From NCBI GenBank assembly GCA_035510775.1, contig DATKGP010000027.1, forward strand, positions 1-24,500: DNA of 24,500 nt, given 5' to 3'. The notes beneath the pieces were generated by a model. That model did no database searches, had not been told where the DNA came from, and was given only the letters and a program-made list of their open reading frames with translations. The stretch is from DATKGP01 sp035510775. GTDB lineage: Bacteria; Patescibacteriota; UBA1384; 2-12-FULL-50-11. Each line of letters starts with the position of its first letter. Positions within the stretch are counted from its first letter, which is position 1. Position numbers and translations under genes: made by a program. This document shows positions 1-6,687 of this stretch, piece by piece.

Positions 1-1236
1 GTAGCGCTTCTTCCCGTCCTCGACAATGGGTTCGGGGTGGATCACCCGATAGTTGGCCTTGTTGGCGCGGAGCTTGTCGCCCCACTGCGTACCCGGCCGC
101 CGATTGAATTGGTCGCCGACAAGATACATCGCCTGTCGTCCGGTAGGGCTCCAGTTGCAACGAAAGCCTCGACGTTTTCGGGGAAATGCCCACTTCTGGT
201 GGTCTTCATCCCAGACCAAGTGAACGCCCATGAAGGCGCGCAATTTGGCTTGGGATCTCTGTCTGGCTTTGTAGCGCAATTTGGATCGCTCCTTGTGCGC
301 TTCAATTGCCAGTCGCAATTGCCCGGTCGCCTCATCATGCCCGAGCCGGCGGTGACGCCGAATGGCAACACCCAGCTTTTCCACGATAGTCATTCCATCC
401 GTGAACTGCGACTCGATGTCGTCGAAGATCGGCAGATAATACTGCTTCTCAATCGGCGTATAAATGTCGTAGAGTCTAGCCATTTCGGCCTCGTCGGAAG
501 TGACGGTGAATAACCGAACATCGCCGACAACCGAGATGACTCTGGCAGCAATCCGGGGACCAATCCCTGTAACTTGCGACAGAACCTGGGTGTAAATTGG
601 CAGCTCGTTGAGCGCTAATTTCAACCGTTTCTCGATTCCCTTTTCTTGGGCTTCAAGGGCTAGGAATCCGGCGTCGTTGGCTTTGAGTTCGTCAAAGACT
701 TTCTCCAAGCCGCCTTCCGGATACCCGCCCTCTTCGGAACAGAAAACCTGCCCGTTTGAGAGTTGGCGAATGCGTTGCTCACATGCGATACGATCTTTCA
801 TCGTCGCCTCGAGCAATCGATATAGCTCTCGGACACGAATCAGATTGCGATCCTTGGCTTCAACGCGATAGAATCGGCTGGGTTGCGTAGTAAACAACTC
901 GACGAGCCGTTTGGCATCATCGTCTTTGTCGCCATCGCCGCGAAAGTCTTTCAGAACGTGTGGCGGAACGCGAAAGACGCCCCCGCCAAGCTCGTCAAGT
1001 CTTCTCGAGGCGACAAAAGCGAGGTTATCGCCAGAGCCTCCAAGCGCCGAAACAACCGTGTCTCCGCTCTTGAGCGTGCTGAAGACGAAGTCGAGTTCAG
1101 CTTGCTCGTCTTTGAGGTCGATGAGTTGAACTTTGCCGTCCACGTGAATGGCGAGTTGGGTCGGGCGGCTTTCGTTGTCAGCCGTCTGTTTGATTCGATG
1201 ACGGATCCCGATGATTCTTCCAGAGGAATTACTCAT
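1..1236 (-). CDS. IS110-like (IS116/IS110/IS902) transposase, partial at left edge
   Basis: An uninterrupted minus frame of 412 codons starts at ATG 1236 and runs off the window, so the C-terminus is missing. GGAAAG lies 4 nt before the ATG. The N-terminal ~150 residues resemble an IS110 DEDD-type domain, with FRVPPHVLKDFRGDGDKDDDA matching the usual 'np..vk.f...kkDk.DA' block. Around residues 210-240, VTGIGPRIAARVISVVGDV is the Transposase_20 helix-hairpin-helix signature. Further on, NWSPTGRQAMYLVGDQFNRR fits the conserved C-terminal part of IS110 relatives common in Patescibacteria and Chloroflexi. The acidic residue expected in the second DEDD position is not obvious: the segment reads VVSALGGSGDN. 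Known family role: recombinase of IS110 elements, guided by a bridge RNA from the element's non-coding end. Activity here is not shown. A 160-aa ORF on the opposite strand is a shadow. Confidence 0.8.
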   Translation of the reverse strand, partial: MSNSSGRIIGIRHRIKQTADNESRPTQLAIHVDGKVQLIDLKDEQAELDFVFSTLKSGDTVVSALGGSGDNLAFVASRRLDELGGGVFRVPPHVLKDFRGDGDKDDDAKRLVELFTTQPSRFYRVEAKDRNLIRVRELYRLLEATMKDRIACEQRIRQLSNGQVFCSEEGGYPEGGLEKVFDELKANDAGFLALEAQEKGIEKRLKLALNELPIYTQVLSQVTGIGPRIAARVISVVGDVRLFTVTSDEAEMARLYDIYTPIEKQYYLPIFDDIESQFTDGMTIVEKLGVAIRRHRRLGHDEATGQLRLAIEAHKERSKLRYKARQRSQAKLRAFMGVHLVWDEDHQKWAFPRKRRGFRCNWSPTGRQAMYLVGDQFNRRPGTQWGDKLRANKANYRVIHPEPIVEDGKKRY

Positions 1237-1292
1237 TTTTCTTTCCTTACCAGCGTTGAAAACACTGGATTTGTGCGAGTTGTTAAGGTGGG

Positions 1293-1374
1293 GACGACAA
1301 TATTATCTAAGTCTTTCCGAGACACATCGGAAAAAGTCACCCCGTCGGAGACGACAATGTACTAGAAGTCTTTC
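1293..1374 (-). repeat. Two 25-bp direct repeats with variable cores
   Basis: Copy A is 1293-1317 and copy B is 1350-1374, a 57-bp period. Each has GACGACAAT, then 7 variable bases, then AAGTCTTTC (plus strand). Both 9-bp flanks are identical between copies; the cores are ATTATCT and GTACTAG. The pair lies between the promoter at 1406-1434 and the transposase start, so both copies would be transcribed in the minus direction. Between them is an imperfect hairpin: TTTCCGA 1314-1320 pairs with TCGGAAA 1327-1333. Confidence 0.7.
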
Positions 1375-1405
1375 GACATGTAGCCTTTAGCCGTCTTGCG
1401 TGGCA

Positions 1406-1434
1406 ATCATACCATATCAACTGCTTCGAATCAA
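1406..1434 (-). promoter_or_regulatory. Promoter for the IS110-like gene / upstream RNA
   Basis: TTGATT (1429-1434) and TATGAT (1406-1411) are separated by 17 bp, a near-consensus sigma70-type promoter on the minus strand. Transcription would start near 1399, giving a leader of ~160 nt that contains both copies of the repeat before the ATG at 1236. Confidence 0.65.
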
Positions 1435-1803
1435 GATATTTAAGTCGGGTTTTAGAAATGACCGCTCGTATTACGCGAGCGGTCATGGAAGCCAACATCG
1501 TATCGCACGGTTTCCCACCCGACGTATAGTTGGCATGGTTGGATTGACAATCGTAGGCCTGACTTGGCAAGTCATCAAAGCAAACGTCGATCCTTGTGCA
1601 CCGACAGACTATGACACGAGCTCTCGCTCACCCCCTTTGAAGTCGGCGCGGGAGCGCGACAATGAAATGTCCGAGACTTCTCTCATGAGTTCGTAAGTCG
1701 CGCTGTAGTCCCCTCACAGCCATGAACATCACAAAGACATCGAGTTGATAGAGGGGATACAATCAAGAGAATAATATCAGCTAGAACCTTGATAGTCAAC
1801 CAG

Positions 1804-2871
1804 CTAGACGTTGAAGAGAAATTCGACTACGTCGCCGTCTTTAAAAATATATTCCTTGCCTTCGCTACGGAGTTTACCGTGTTCACGGATGGTTTTTTCG
1901 CTACCCAGCTCCTGTAAATCGGCAACGCTGAAGACCTCGACCCGGATGAAACCACGTTCAAAATCCGTATGAATTTTGCCGGCCGCCTGCGGCGCTTTGG
2001 TGCCTTTGGTGATAGTCCAAGCGTGGGCTTCGGTCGGCCCGGCAGTAAAGAAGGTAATTAAACCCAAAAGCCCGTAACAGGCTCGAATCATCTCATTTAG
2101 ACTCGACTTTATTCTCAGTTCCAGGCGAAATTGGTTTTGTTCGTCATCGGGTAAATCGACAATTTCTGATTCGGTTTTGACGTTAATCGCCAAGACTTTG
2201 GCCTTTTCTTTGTTGGCATGAGTGTTAATTTGTTCGGTAATTGTTTGGTCTGTCGTTTCATCGACGTTGGCCACATACAAAAGCGGTTTGGCCGACAGGA
2301 ACTGAAACTGTTTCAGCTCTTCCGAGAGAGCCGGGTCGGTTCGTAGCGGCAAATCTTTATCGAACAGCTCGACGGCTTTTTCCAAGAGCGGTTTAAGTTT
2401 CAAGGCTTCTTTCTCCTGTTTCTTAACTTTTTCCGCTACGCTATCCAGGGCTTTTCGCGCTTGTTCCAGATCGGCCAACAGCAGCTCGGTATTAATAGTG
2501 CTGATGTCGCCATCGGGGTTGACCCGGCCGTGAACATGCACAACGTTCGGGTCTTTGAAGCAACGCACGACCTCGACAATGGCGTCACAAGCCCGGATGT
2601 GGCTTAAAAATTGGTTGCCCAGACCCTCGCCTTTGCTAGCACCCTTAACCAGACCGGCAATATCCACAAATTTGACGATGGCCGGAACGACTTTGGCGCT
2701 TTTATACTTCTCGGCTAAAAAATCTAAGCGTTCGTCCGGCACGCTTACGACGCCAACATTTGGTTTAATTGTGGTAAAAGGAAAATTCGACGCCTGTGCG
2801 CCGGCTTTGGTCAGGGCGTTAAACAAAGATGATTTGCCAACATTTGGTAATCCAACGATTCCGACTTCCAT
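1804..2871 (-). CDS. ychF: Redox/ribosome-associated GTPase/ATPase YchF
   Basis: A 355-aa Obg-family P-loop protein that binds ribosomes and hydrolyses ATP in preference to GTP; E. coli YchF has 363 aa. The N-terminus MEVGIVGLPNVGKSSLFNAL carries the P-loop, DIAGLVKGASKGEGLGNQFL is the switch II/G3 region, and NVDE in YVANVDETTD is the YchF-type specificity motif. The last ~80 residues are a TGS-like domain (WTITKGTKAPQAAGKIHTDF). An upstream in-frame start at 2952 would add 27 hydrophobic residues that do not belong to the family. The ATG at 2871 lies 7 bp after a TACAAT box with no Shine-Dalgarno, so the mRNA is probably leaderless. The stop is TAG. The gene is divergent from the DUF4430 gene. 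Confidence 0.95.
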   Translation of the reverse strand: MEVGIVGLPNVGKSSLFNALTKAGAQASNFPFTTIKPNVGVVSVPDERLDFLAEKYKSAKVVPAIVKFVDIAGLVKGASKGEGLGNQFLSHIRACDAIVEVVRCFKDPNVVHVHGRVNPDGDISTINTELLLADLEQARKALDSVAEKVKKQEKEALKLKPLLEKAVELFDKDLPLRTDPALSEELKQFQFLSAKPLLYVANVDETTDQTITEQINTHANKEKAKVLAINVKTESEIVDLPDDEQNQFRLELRIKSSLNEMIRACYGLLGLITFFTAGPTEAHAWTITKGTKAPQAAGKIHTDFERGFIRVEVFSVADLQELGSEKTIREHGKLRSEGKEYIFKDGDVVEFLFNV

Positions 2872-2878
2872 TGGATTT

Positions 2879-2907
2879 ATTGTACCGCTTGACAGACCGA
2901 ATTCCAA
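2879..2907 (-). promoter_or_regulatory. ychF promoter (leaderless)
   Basis: TTGGAA (2902-2907), 17-bp spacer, TACAAT (2879-2884), then 7 bp to the ATG at 2871. It is interleaved with the opposite-direction promoter at 2889-2917, so RNA polymerase can probably occupy only one at a time. Confidence 0.65.
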
Positions 2908-2917
2908 CCTGTAGAAC
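2889..2917 (+). promoter_or_regulatory. Promoter of the DUF4430 gene cluster
   Basis: A perfect -35 TTGACA (2889-2894), 17-bp spacer and TAGAAC (2912-2917). Transcription would begin near 2924, followed by AGGAG at 2931-2935 and the ATG at 2940. Confidence 0.6.
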
Positions 2918-2939
2918 GGGAGAACGAGAAAGGAGAGCC

Positions 2940-3383
2940 ATGCCCAGAACAAAAAAACCCAAAACCACCAAAAAAATCACCGCCAAACCAGTTAAGACCC
3001 AGCGGGCAAGCCTATCCTTTTTGAGCGGTAATCGAGCCGCCTTTTACTTTGTCTGCGCGATTGTTCTGGGTTTTGGAATTTACCTGTTTATTCCGGCCTT
3101 AAGTAGTCACAAGGCAACCGCTACCCAAGTCCAGCCTTCAGACATTGTGGCTCTGGACGGTCAAGACAACGTCACCGCCCTAAATCTGCTGAAGGCCAGC
3201 CACCAAGTTCAGACCGAACAAACCAGCTTGGGCGAATATATCACCGGCATCGACGGCGTGACGCCAAATTCCAATCAATTCTGGGCTTTTTACGTCAACG
3301 GGCAGATGGCTGATGTCGGCGCTGACAGCTATGTGACCAAATCGACCGACAGGATTGTCTTTAGCTTACAAAATTTGAACTAG
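2940..3383 (+). CDS. Membrane-anchored DUF4430-type protein
   Basis: 147 aa. The first ~25 residues are very basic (PRTKKPKTTKKITAKPVKT), residues ~32-52 form one transmembrane helix, and residues ~80-145 are an extracellular domain. The pattern VTALNLLKASHQVQ ... GVTPNSNQFWAFYVNGQMADVGADSY ... STDRIVFSLQ matches DUF4430, the domain related to the C-terminal part of transcobalamin. Its ligand is unknown here. A longer frame from 2829 overlaps ychF; the ATG at 2940 is chosen because AGGAGAG stands 5 bp before it and a good promoter lies just upstream. First gene of a plus-strand trio of envelope proteins. Confidence 0.75.
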   Translation: MPRTKKPKTTKKITAKPVKTQRASLSFLSGNRAAFYFVCAIVLGFGIYLFIPALSSHKATATQVQPSDIVALDGQDNVTALNLLKASHQVQTEQTSLGEYITGIDGVTPNSNQFWAFYVNGQMADVGADSYVTKSTDRIVFSLQNLN

Positions 3384-3424
3384 CAGACCTTGACGTCTAG
3401 TGGGTCATTTGTCACTCTTATTTT

Positions 3425-3745
3425 ATGGATGATATGTCCGTGCAGTTTGAGAAGCCACAGACCGCCAAAAAAATTATCCCGATAATAGTCGCTCTTTTGC
3501 TTATCGCGGCGATTATTGGAGGAGCGGCGTGGTTTTATCTTTCTCAAAAGAAAACCAACACCGCCGGAAGCGAGACGGCTACCTCCACCCCAACTGCCAG
3601 TACCGAGATCGACACTAGCGCTCCCACCGGCCAAGCGACCGCTGTCAAAACCAACCTCACCTCAACTATTCAGCAGCTAAATAACGAGCTCTCGGCCATG
3701 GCGGCCGACCAGAGCTCCACGGAAGATGCGACGCCTACTCTCTAG
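3425..3745 (+). CDS. Single-pass membrane protein with Ser/Thr-rich tail
   Basis: 106 aa. A short N-terminal segment ends in basic residues, then one helix (~17-38, KIIPIIVALLLIAAIIGGAAW), then a low-complexity outside segment rich in Thr, Ser and Ala, ending in a short helical stretch (TSTIQQLNNELSAMAADQ). No known domain. No clear Shine-Dalgarno; a second in-frame ATG at 3434 is an alternative start. It begins 41 bp after the DUF4430 stop and its end overlaps the next gene by 20 bp, so the three genes are probably co-transcribed and act at the same membrane. Function unknown. Confidence 0.6.
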   Translation: MDDMSVQFEKPQTAKKIIPIIVALLLIAAIIGGAAWFYLSQKKTNTAGSETATSTPTASTEIDTSAPTGQATAVKTNLTSTIQQLNNELSAMAADQSSTEDATPTL

Positions 3746-4523
3746 TTTAGTCTTGGCTATCGGGTTTATTTTGGTGGCCAGCCCGGCTTTGGCACAGACT
3801 TCAGCAACACCGACTGCTACTGCGACTGTCACGGCCGCGCCGATTGTCTCTATCTCCGATCTGACCCAGACCAACCGCAATACTTTGCGAGCAGCTCTGC
3901 AAGCCTACCAGGCAGCCAAGGCCACTGACACCGTCCAGCGAATGGAACTGATTCAGCGTTTTATCACCGCCCAAATCACCACTAGAACGACCGCCGTCAC
4001 TAAAATGGAAGACGTTTTCAATATCGGCCGCTGCAAAAATGTCGACGCCACCGCCAAAACCGACGTTTTGGCCCAGCTGACGGCCATCAACACCAACCTC
4101 ACCACCGAACAACAAGGCATCACCACCCTGACGACTGTCGACGAAGCCAAGACCCTGTCTCAAGACGTAATCCAGAGCAACCGAGTTTTTGTTATCGCTG
4201 CCCCGGCGGTTTACGGCACCTGTGCCTCACAGACGGTCTTGTATGTTAAGAGCAGCAAAATTGACCCGCTGGTAATTAAGCTCAAGGCCGCCGGCAAAGA
4301 TACGACAGCCATGGAGACGGATTTGAACCTCGCCGTCACCGATGCCACTGCCGCCTACACCTCCTTTCTTAACGCTCTCAAGACCCGCTCAACTACTCCG
4401 ATCGATTTAATTACCACCGGCAAAAGCTCCTTGACCAAGGCCAGGAACGACCTAACTAACGCCGCTAGCGAAGCCCAGAAACTCGCCGATAGCTCCGCCA
4501 CCGCAACCCCTACCACCCAGTGA
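3726..4523 (+). CDS. Secreted helical protein of unknown function
   Basis: 265 aa with a clear signal peptide, LLSSLVLAIGFILVASPALA, cleaved after ALA at residue 23. The mature part is Thr/Ala rich and appears mostly helical, with long heptad-like stretches (TLRAALQAYQAAKATDTVQ, NDLTNAASEAQKLADSS). Two cysteines (GRCKNV and GTCASQ) could form a disulfide, which fits the DsbA/VKOR pair later in the window. The ends of the mature chain are low-complexity Thr/Pro. The start overlaps the preceding gene by 20 bp, with GGAAG immediately before the ATG. No family recognised. The stop is TGA. Confidence 0.7.
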   Translation: MRRLLSSLVLAIGFILVASPALAQTSATPTATATVTAAPIVSISDLTQTNRNTLRAALQAYQAAKATDTVQRMELIQRFITAQITTRTTAVTKMEDVFNIGRCKNVDATAKTDVLAQLTAINTNLTTEQQGITTLTTVDEAKTLSQDVIQSNRVFVIAAPAVYGTCASQTVLYVKSSKIDPLVIKLKAAGKDTTAMETDLNLAVTDATAAYTSFLNALKTRSTTPIDLITTGKSSLTKARNDLTNAASEAQKLADSSATATPTTQ

Positions 4524-4604
4524 AATCCGAAATCCGAGGTTCAGGTTTTGAGTTTTGATCCTTTGTATTTGTTTAGAATTTAGAGCTTAGTATTTAGGGT
4601 TTTA
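4522..4604. repeat. Degenerate short-period AT-rich repeat
   Basis: The gap between two convergent genes is filled by near-periodic words: AAATCCG twice in tandem (4523-4536), then variants of TTTTGAG/TTTTGAT, then TTTAGAATTTAGAGC and TATTTAGGG. It touches the stop codons on both sides. No hairpin terminator is visible. Similar 'TTTAGAATTTAG' spacers occur in other Patescibacteria genomes, as far as I recall. Confidence 0.5.
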
Positions 4605-5057
4605 CGAGCGACGATCTTTGAGGCGTCGTTCAATCTCGCGGTCGGTTGTGCGTCGGGCAATTACCGCCCGCTTGTCCTGTTTCTTTTTGCGTCTGGCCAG
4701 ACCAATTTTCAGCTTGGCAAAACCGTGCGACAGAACTAACTCAAGCGGGACAACAGTGTATTCGCCACTGGTCAGCTTACCCAAGATTCTTTTAATTTCG
4801 TCTTGGTGTAGAAGAAGTTTTTTGGTTCGCGACTGGTCGCCTTCGCCCAAATTAAAATGGCTGCCAATCCACCAAAGCTCGGTATGGCCATCGCTGGTGC
4901 GAAACGGCCGGACGTAGCTACCGGTAATATTGACTCGATTGGCTCGAATAGCCTTGATTTCGTTGCCCAGCAAAACCAGCCCCGCTTCCCAATCTTCGAG
5001 GATTTCAAAATCAAAACGCGCTTTTCTGTTTTTGCTGACTGGCTTAGCCATACCCAT
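4602..5057 (-). CDS. smpB: SsrA-binding protein SmpB
   Basis: 151 aa, the family's usual length. SmpB binds tmRNA and brings it to stalled ribosomes. N-terminal KNRKARFDFEILEDWEAGL and LLGNEIKAIRANRVNITGSY are the OB-fold core, with the conserved G-E-IKA-R pattern. The basic tail (LARRKKKQDKRAVIARR ... REIERRLKD) is the helix that enters the mRNA channel. GAGGGGG stands 6 nt before the ATG at 5057, so that start is preferred over the in-frame ATG at 5051. TTGACA lies ~40 bp upstream but the -10 is weak. Its RNA partner, tmRNA, is encoded at 11412-11796 on the same strand. Confidence 0.95.
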   Translation of the reverse strand: MGMAKPVSKNRKARFDFEILEDWEAGLVLLGNEIKAIRANRVNITGSYVRPFRTSDGHTELWWIGSHFNLGEGDQSRTKKLLLHQDEIKRILGKLTSGEYTVVPLELVLSHGFAKLKIGLARRKKKQDKRAVIARRTTDREIERRLKDRRS

Positions 5058-5103
5058 ATTTTACCCCCTCTAAATCCTCGTCACGAATTGTCAAGCCCGA
5101 CCC

Positions 5104-5139
5104 TTGCCTAGGAATGGCAATTGCCTCATAATATGAGGC
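5104..5139 (+). promoter_or_regulatory. glyA promoter with nested palindromes (leaderless)
   Basis: TTGCCT (5104-5109), 17 bp, CATAAT (5127-5132), then 7 bp to the ATG at 5140. Two perfect inverted repeats are superimposed: GGCAATTGCC (5116-5125) in the spacer, and GCCTCAT/ATGAGGC (5123-5129 and 5133-5139) around the -10. No Shine-Dalgarno is present. The palindromes could be a repressor site, or a hairpin in a longer transcript. Confidence 0.55.
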
Positions 5140-6282
5140 ATGTCAATTGCTGATTTGGTTAGTCAGGAAAAAGCCCGCCAAGCCAAGGCTACTACTTTGA
5201 TTGCTTCGGAAAATTATGCCTCCGAGGCGGTTAAGGCTGCTTTGGCTAGTGATTTTACCAATAAATACTCCGAAGGCTATCCAGGCAAACGCTACTACGC
5301 CGGTAACGCCGTGGTCGATGAGTTGGAATCAAGCGTCCAGAAGCTGGCTCAAAAAGTTTTCCACACCGATTACCACGTTAATGTTCAAGCTTACTCCGGC
5401 TCAATCGCCAACTTGGCCATTTTTTACGCCCTGCTTCAACCGCACGACCCATTCATGGGGCTGGAACTTTCCCACGGCGGCCATCTAACTCATGGCCACC
5501 CGGTAACGATCTCCGGCAAGCTTTATGACCGCTACGCCTACTTCGTCGACCAAGAGACCGGGTTGATTGATTACGATCAGCTGGAATCGGAAGCTCGGGA
5601 AATTAAGCCTAAACTGATTATCTCCGGCGCCTCGGCCTACTCGCGGACTATTGATTTTGAACGTATCGGCAAGATTGCCAAAGAAGTCGGTGCTTATCAC
5701 CTGGCCGATATTTCCCATATCTCTGGTTTAATTGCCACTGGTCTGCACCCGACGCCTTTTGGCCATGCTGACATTATTATGACCACCACCCATAAGATTT
5801 TGCGCGGGCCTCGTGGCGCCCTGATTTTTTCCACACCTGAACTAGCCGAAAAAATCGACAAGGCAATTTTTCCTGGCATCCAAGGCGGCCCGCATATGAA
5901 TACTATCGCCGCTATCGGTGTCTGCCTGGAAGAAGCCAGTGATATATCATATAAAGTATATTGCGAAACAGTAATCGCCAACGCTAAAGCCCTGGCGGAG
6001 GGCTTGAAAAAAGAAGGTCTGACCCCGATTTCTGGTGGCACCGATAACCACTTGATGCTCGTTGATTTGCGACCGCTGGGTATTTCTGGCCAAGAAGCCC
6101 AAGATCGCCTGGAAAAAGTCGGCCTCATCGTTAACAAGAACGCCATTCCTTACGACGAAGCCCCGCCGAGTAACCCCTCCGGCATTCGCCTCGGCACGCC
6201 AGCCTTAACCACTCGCGGCCTGAAACCGGCCGATATGCCCGAGCTGGCCAAAAAAATTGCCAAAATCCTGAAAAACCATTAG
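5140..6282 (+). CDS. glyA: Serine hydroxymethyltransferase
   Basis: 380 aa (E. coli GlyA has 417). PLP-dependent conversion of serine and tetrahydrofolate to glycine and 5,10-methylene-THF. Visible: IASENYAS near the N-terminus, the substrate-site stretch YSEGYPGKRYYAGN, SHGGHLTHG, the PLP-pocket ADISHISGL (D190, H193) and the Schiff-base lysine K219 in MTTTHKILRGPRG. The usual NVQPHSGSQAN reads NVQAYSGSIAN here, a Pro-His change next to the cofactor site. The chain is short at both ends. FolD, which uses the methylene-THF product, is encoded at 8421-9185. Probably leaderless. The stop is TAG. Confidence 0.95.
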   Translation: MSIADLVSQEKARQAKATTLIASENYASEAVKAALASDFTNKYSEGYPGKRYYAGNAVVDELESSVQKLAQKVFHTDYHVNVQAYSGSIANLAIFYALLQPHDPFMGLELSHGGHLTHGHPVTISGKLYDRYAYFVDQETGLIDYDQLESEAREIKPKLIISGASAYSRTIDFERIGKIAKEVGAYHLADISHISGLIATGLHPTPFGHADIIMTTTHKILRGPRGALIFSTPELAEKIDKAIFPGIQGGPHMNTIAAIGVCLEEASDISYKVYCETVIANAKALAEGLKKEGLTPISGGTDNHLMLVDLRPLGISGQEAQDRLEKVGLIVNKNAIPYDEAPPSNPSGIRLGTPALTTRGLKPADMPELAKKIAKILKNH

Positions 6283-6308
6283 TATTCAAGAGTCAAGGAG
6301 GTGCTCTT

Positions 6309-6608
6309 TTGACAGTGAAGGCTAGTGAAGCCGCAAAGACGGCAATTGAGTTTTTCAGTACCGAGCTGGATAAACTAGGTGCCTCGCCGATGCAACATGA
6401 TCGCGGCGAGATCTTCGAGACTCAGAAGCAATGCTTAGACCACTGCGCTTTTATGCTAACTGAGATGGCTGGGTTCGTCGAAGCAGGTCGCTTCGACAAG
6501 TTCATGAGATAGGTCTGTTGGATTCAGGGTGCGCTCAACAGCCAGGGTATCGTGACTATCGACGACTTTCGCCACACGAACTACGCTCTTCTCCACGCCG
6601 ACGACTGA
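6309..6608 (+). pseudogene. Small protein interrupted by in-frame TAG
   Basis: A TTG start at 6309 has an excellent AAGGAGG (6295-6301) 7 bp ahead. The frame reads 67 residues, then TAG at 6510-6512, and continues in the same frame for 31 sense codons to TGA at 6606-6608. The downstream part (VCWIQGALNSQGIVTIDDFR) looks like protein, and the join DKFMR-stop-VCWIQG resembles the 'RWLGFIQG' block I associate with small phage and Patescibacteria proteins, so the TAG probably replaced a TGG tryptophan codon. It could be a nonsense mutation, a sequencing error, or readthrough. TAG ends other genes here (ychF, glyA), so it is a real stop in this genome. Begins 26 bp after glyA and ends before a terminator. 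Function unknown. Confidence 0.65.
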
Positions 6609-6629
6609 AGTTTATTCTCTCAAAGGTCA

Positions 6630-6653
6630 GCCCCACCTCAACGGGGCATTTTT
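6630..6653 (+). terminator. Rho-independent terminator
   Basis: GCCCC (6630-6634), 8-nt loop, GGGGC (6643-6647), then A and TTTTT (6649-6653). It ends the glyA/small-gene transcript just before the thrS promoter. Confidence 0.75.
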
Positions 6654-6672
6654 CTTACTCCGAGGTTTACGA

Positions 6673-6678
6673 TACAAT
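6673..6678 (+). promoter_or_regulatory. thrS -10 box (leaderless start)
   Basis: TACAAT ends 9 bp before the thrS ATG at 6688, and there is no Shine-Dalgarno. The -35 position (TTTTCT, 6650-6655) is poor and falls in the T-run of the preceding terminator. Confidence 0.5.
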
Positions 6679-6687
6679 TAGGCGACG

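Larger units (their letters stand above)
1237..1803. other. Non-coding region upstream of the IS110-like gene
   Basis: About 570 bp with no convincing gene. It holds a promoter reading toward the transposase (1406-1434), a pair of related repeats (1293-1374), and a perfect hairpin with 11-bp arms ATGACCGCTCG at 1458-1468 and 1476-1486 around a 7-nt loop, without a T-run on either side. A smaller GC-rich stem lies at 1642-1660. IS110 elements carry their bridge RNA in such a non-coding end, so part of this is probably the element's end. The border between the element and the ychF 3' flank cannot be placed by eye. Confidence 0.55.

Noticed and set aside
883..1365. 160-codon plus-strand frame
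   Set aside because: Antisense to the IS110-like transposase, which has recognisable domains and a Shine-Dalgarno.
1293..1374. CRISPR-like repeat
   Set aside because: Only two copies, each with its variable part inside the repeat, and no cas genes.
1400..1696. 98-codon plus-strand frame in the non-coding region
   Set aside because: No start signal or recognisable sequence; it crosses the perfect hairpin at 1458-1486 and the minus-strand promoter.
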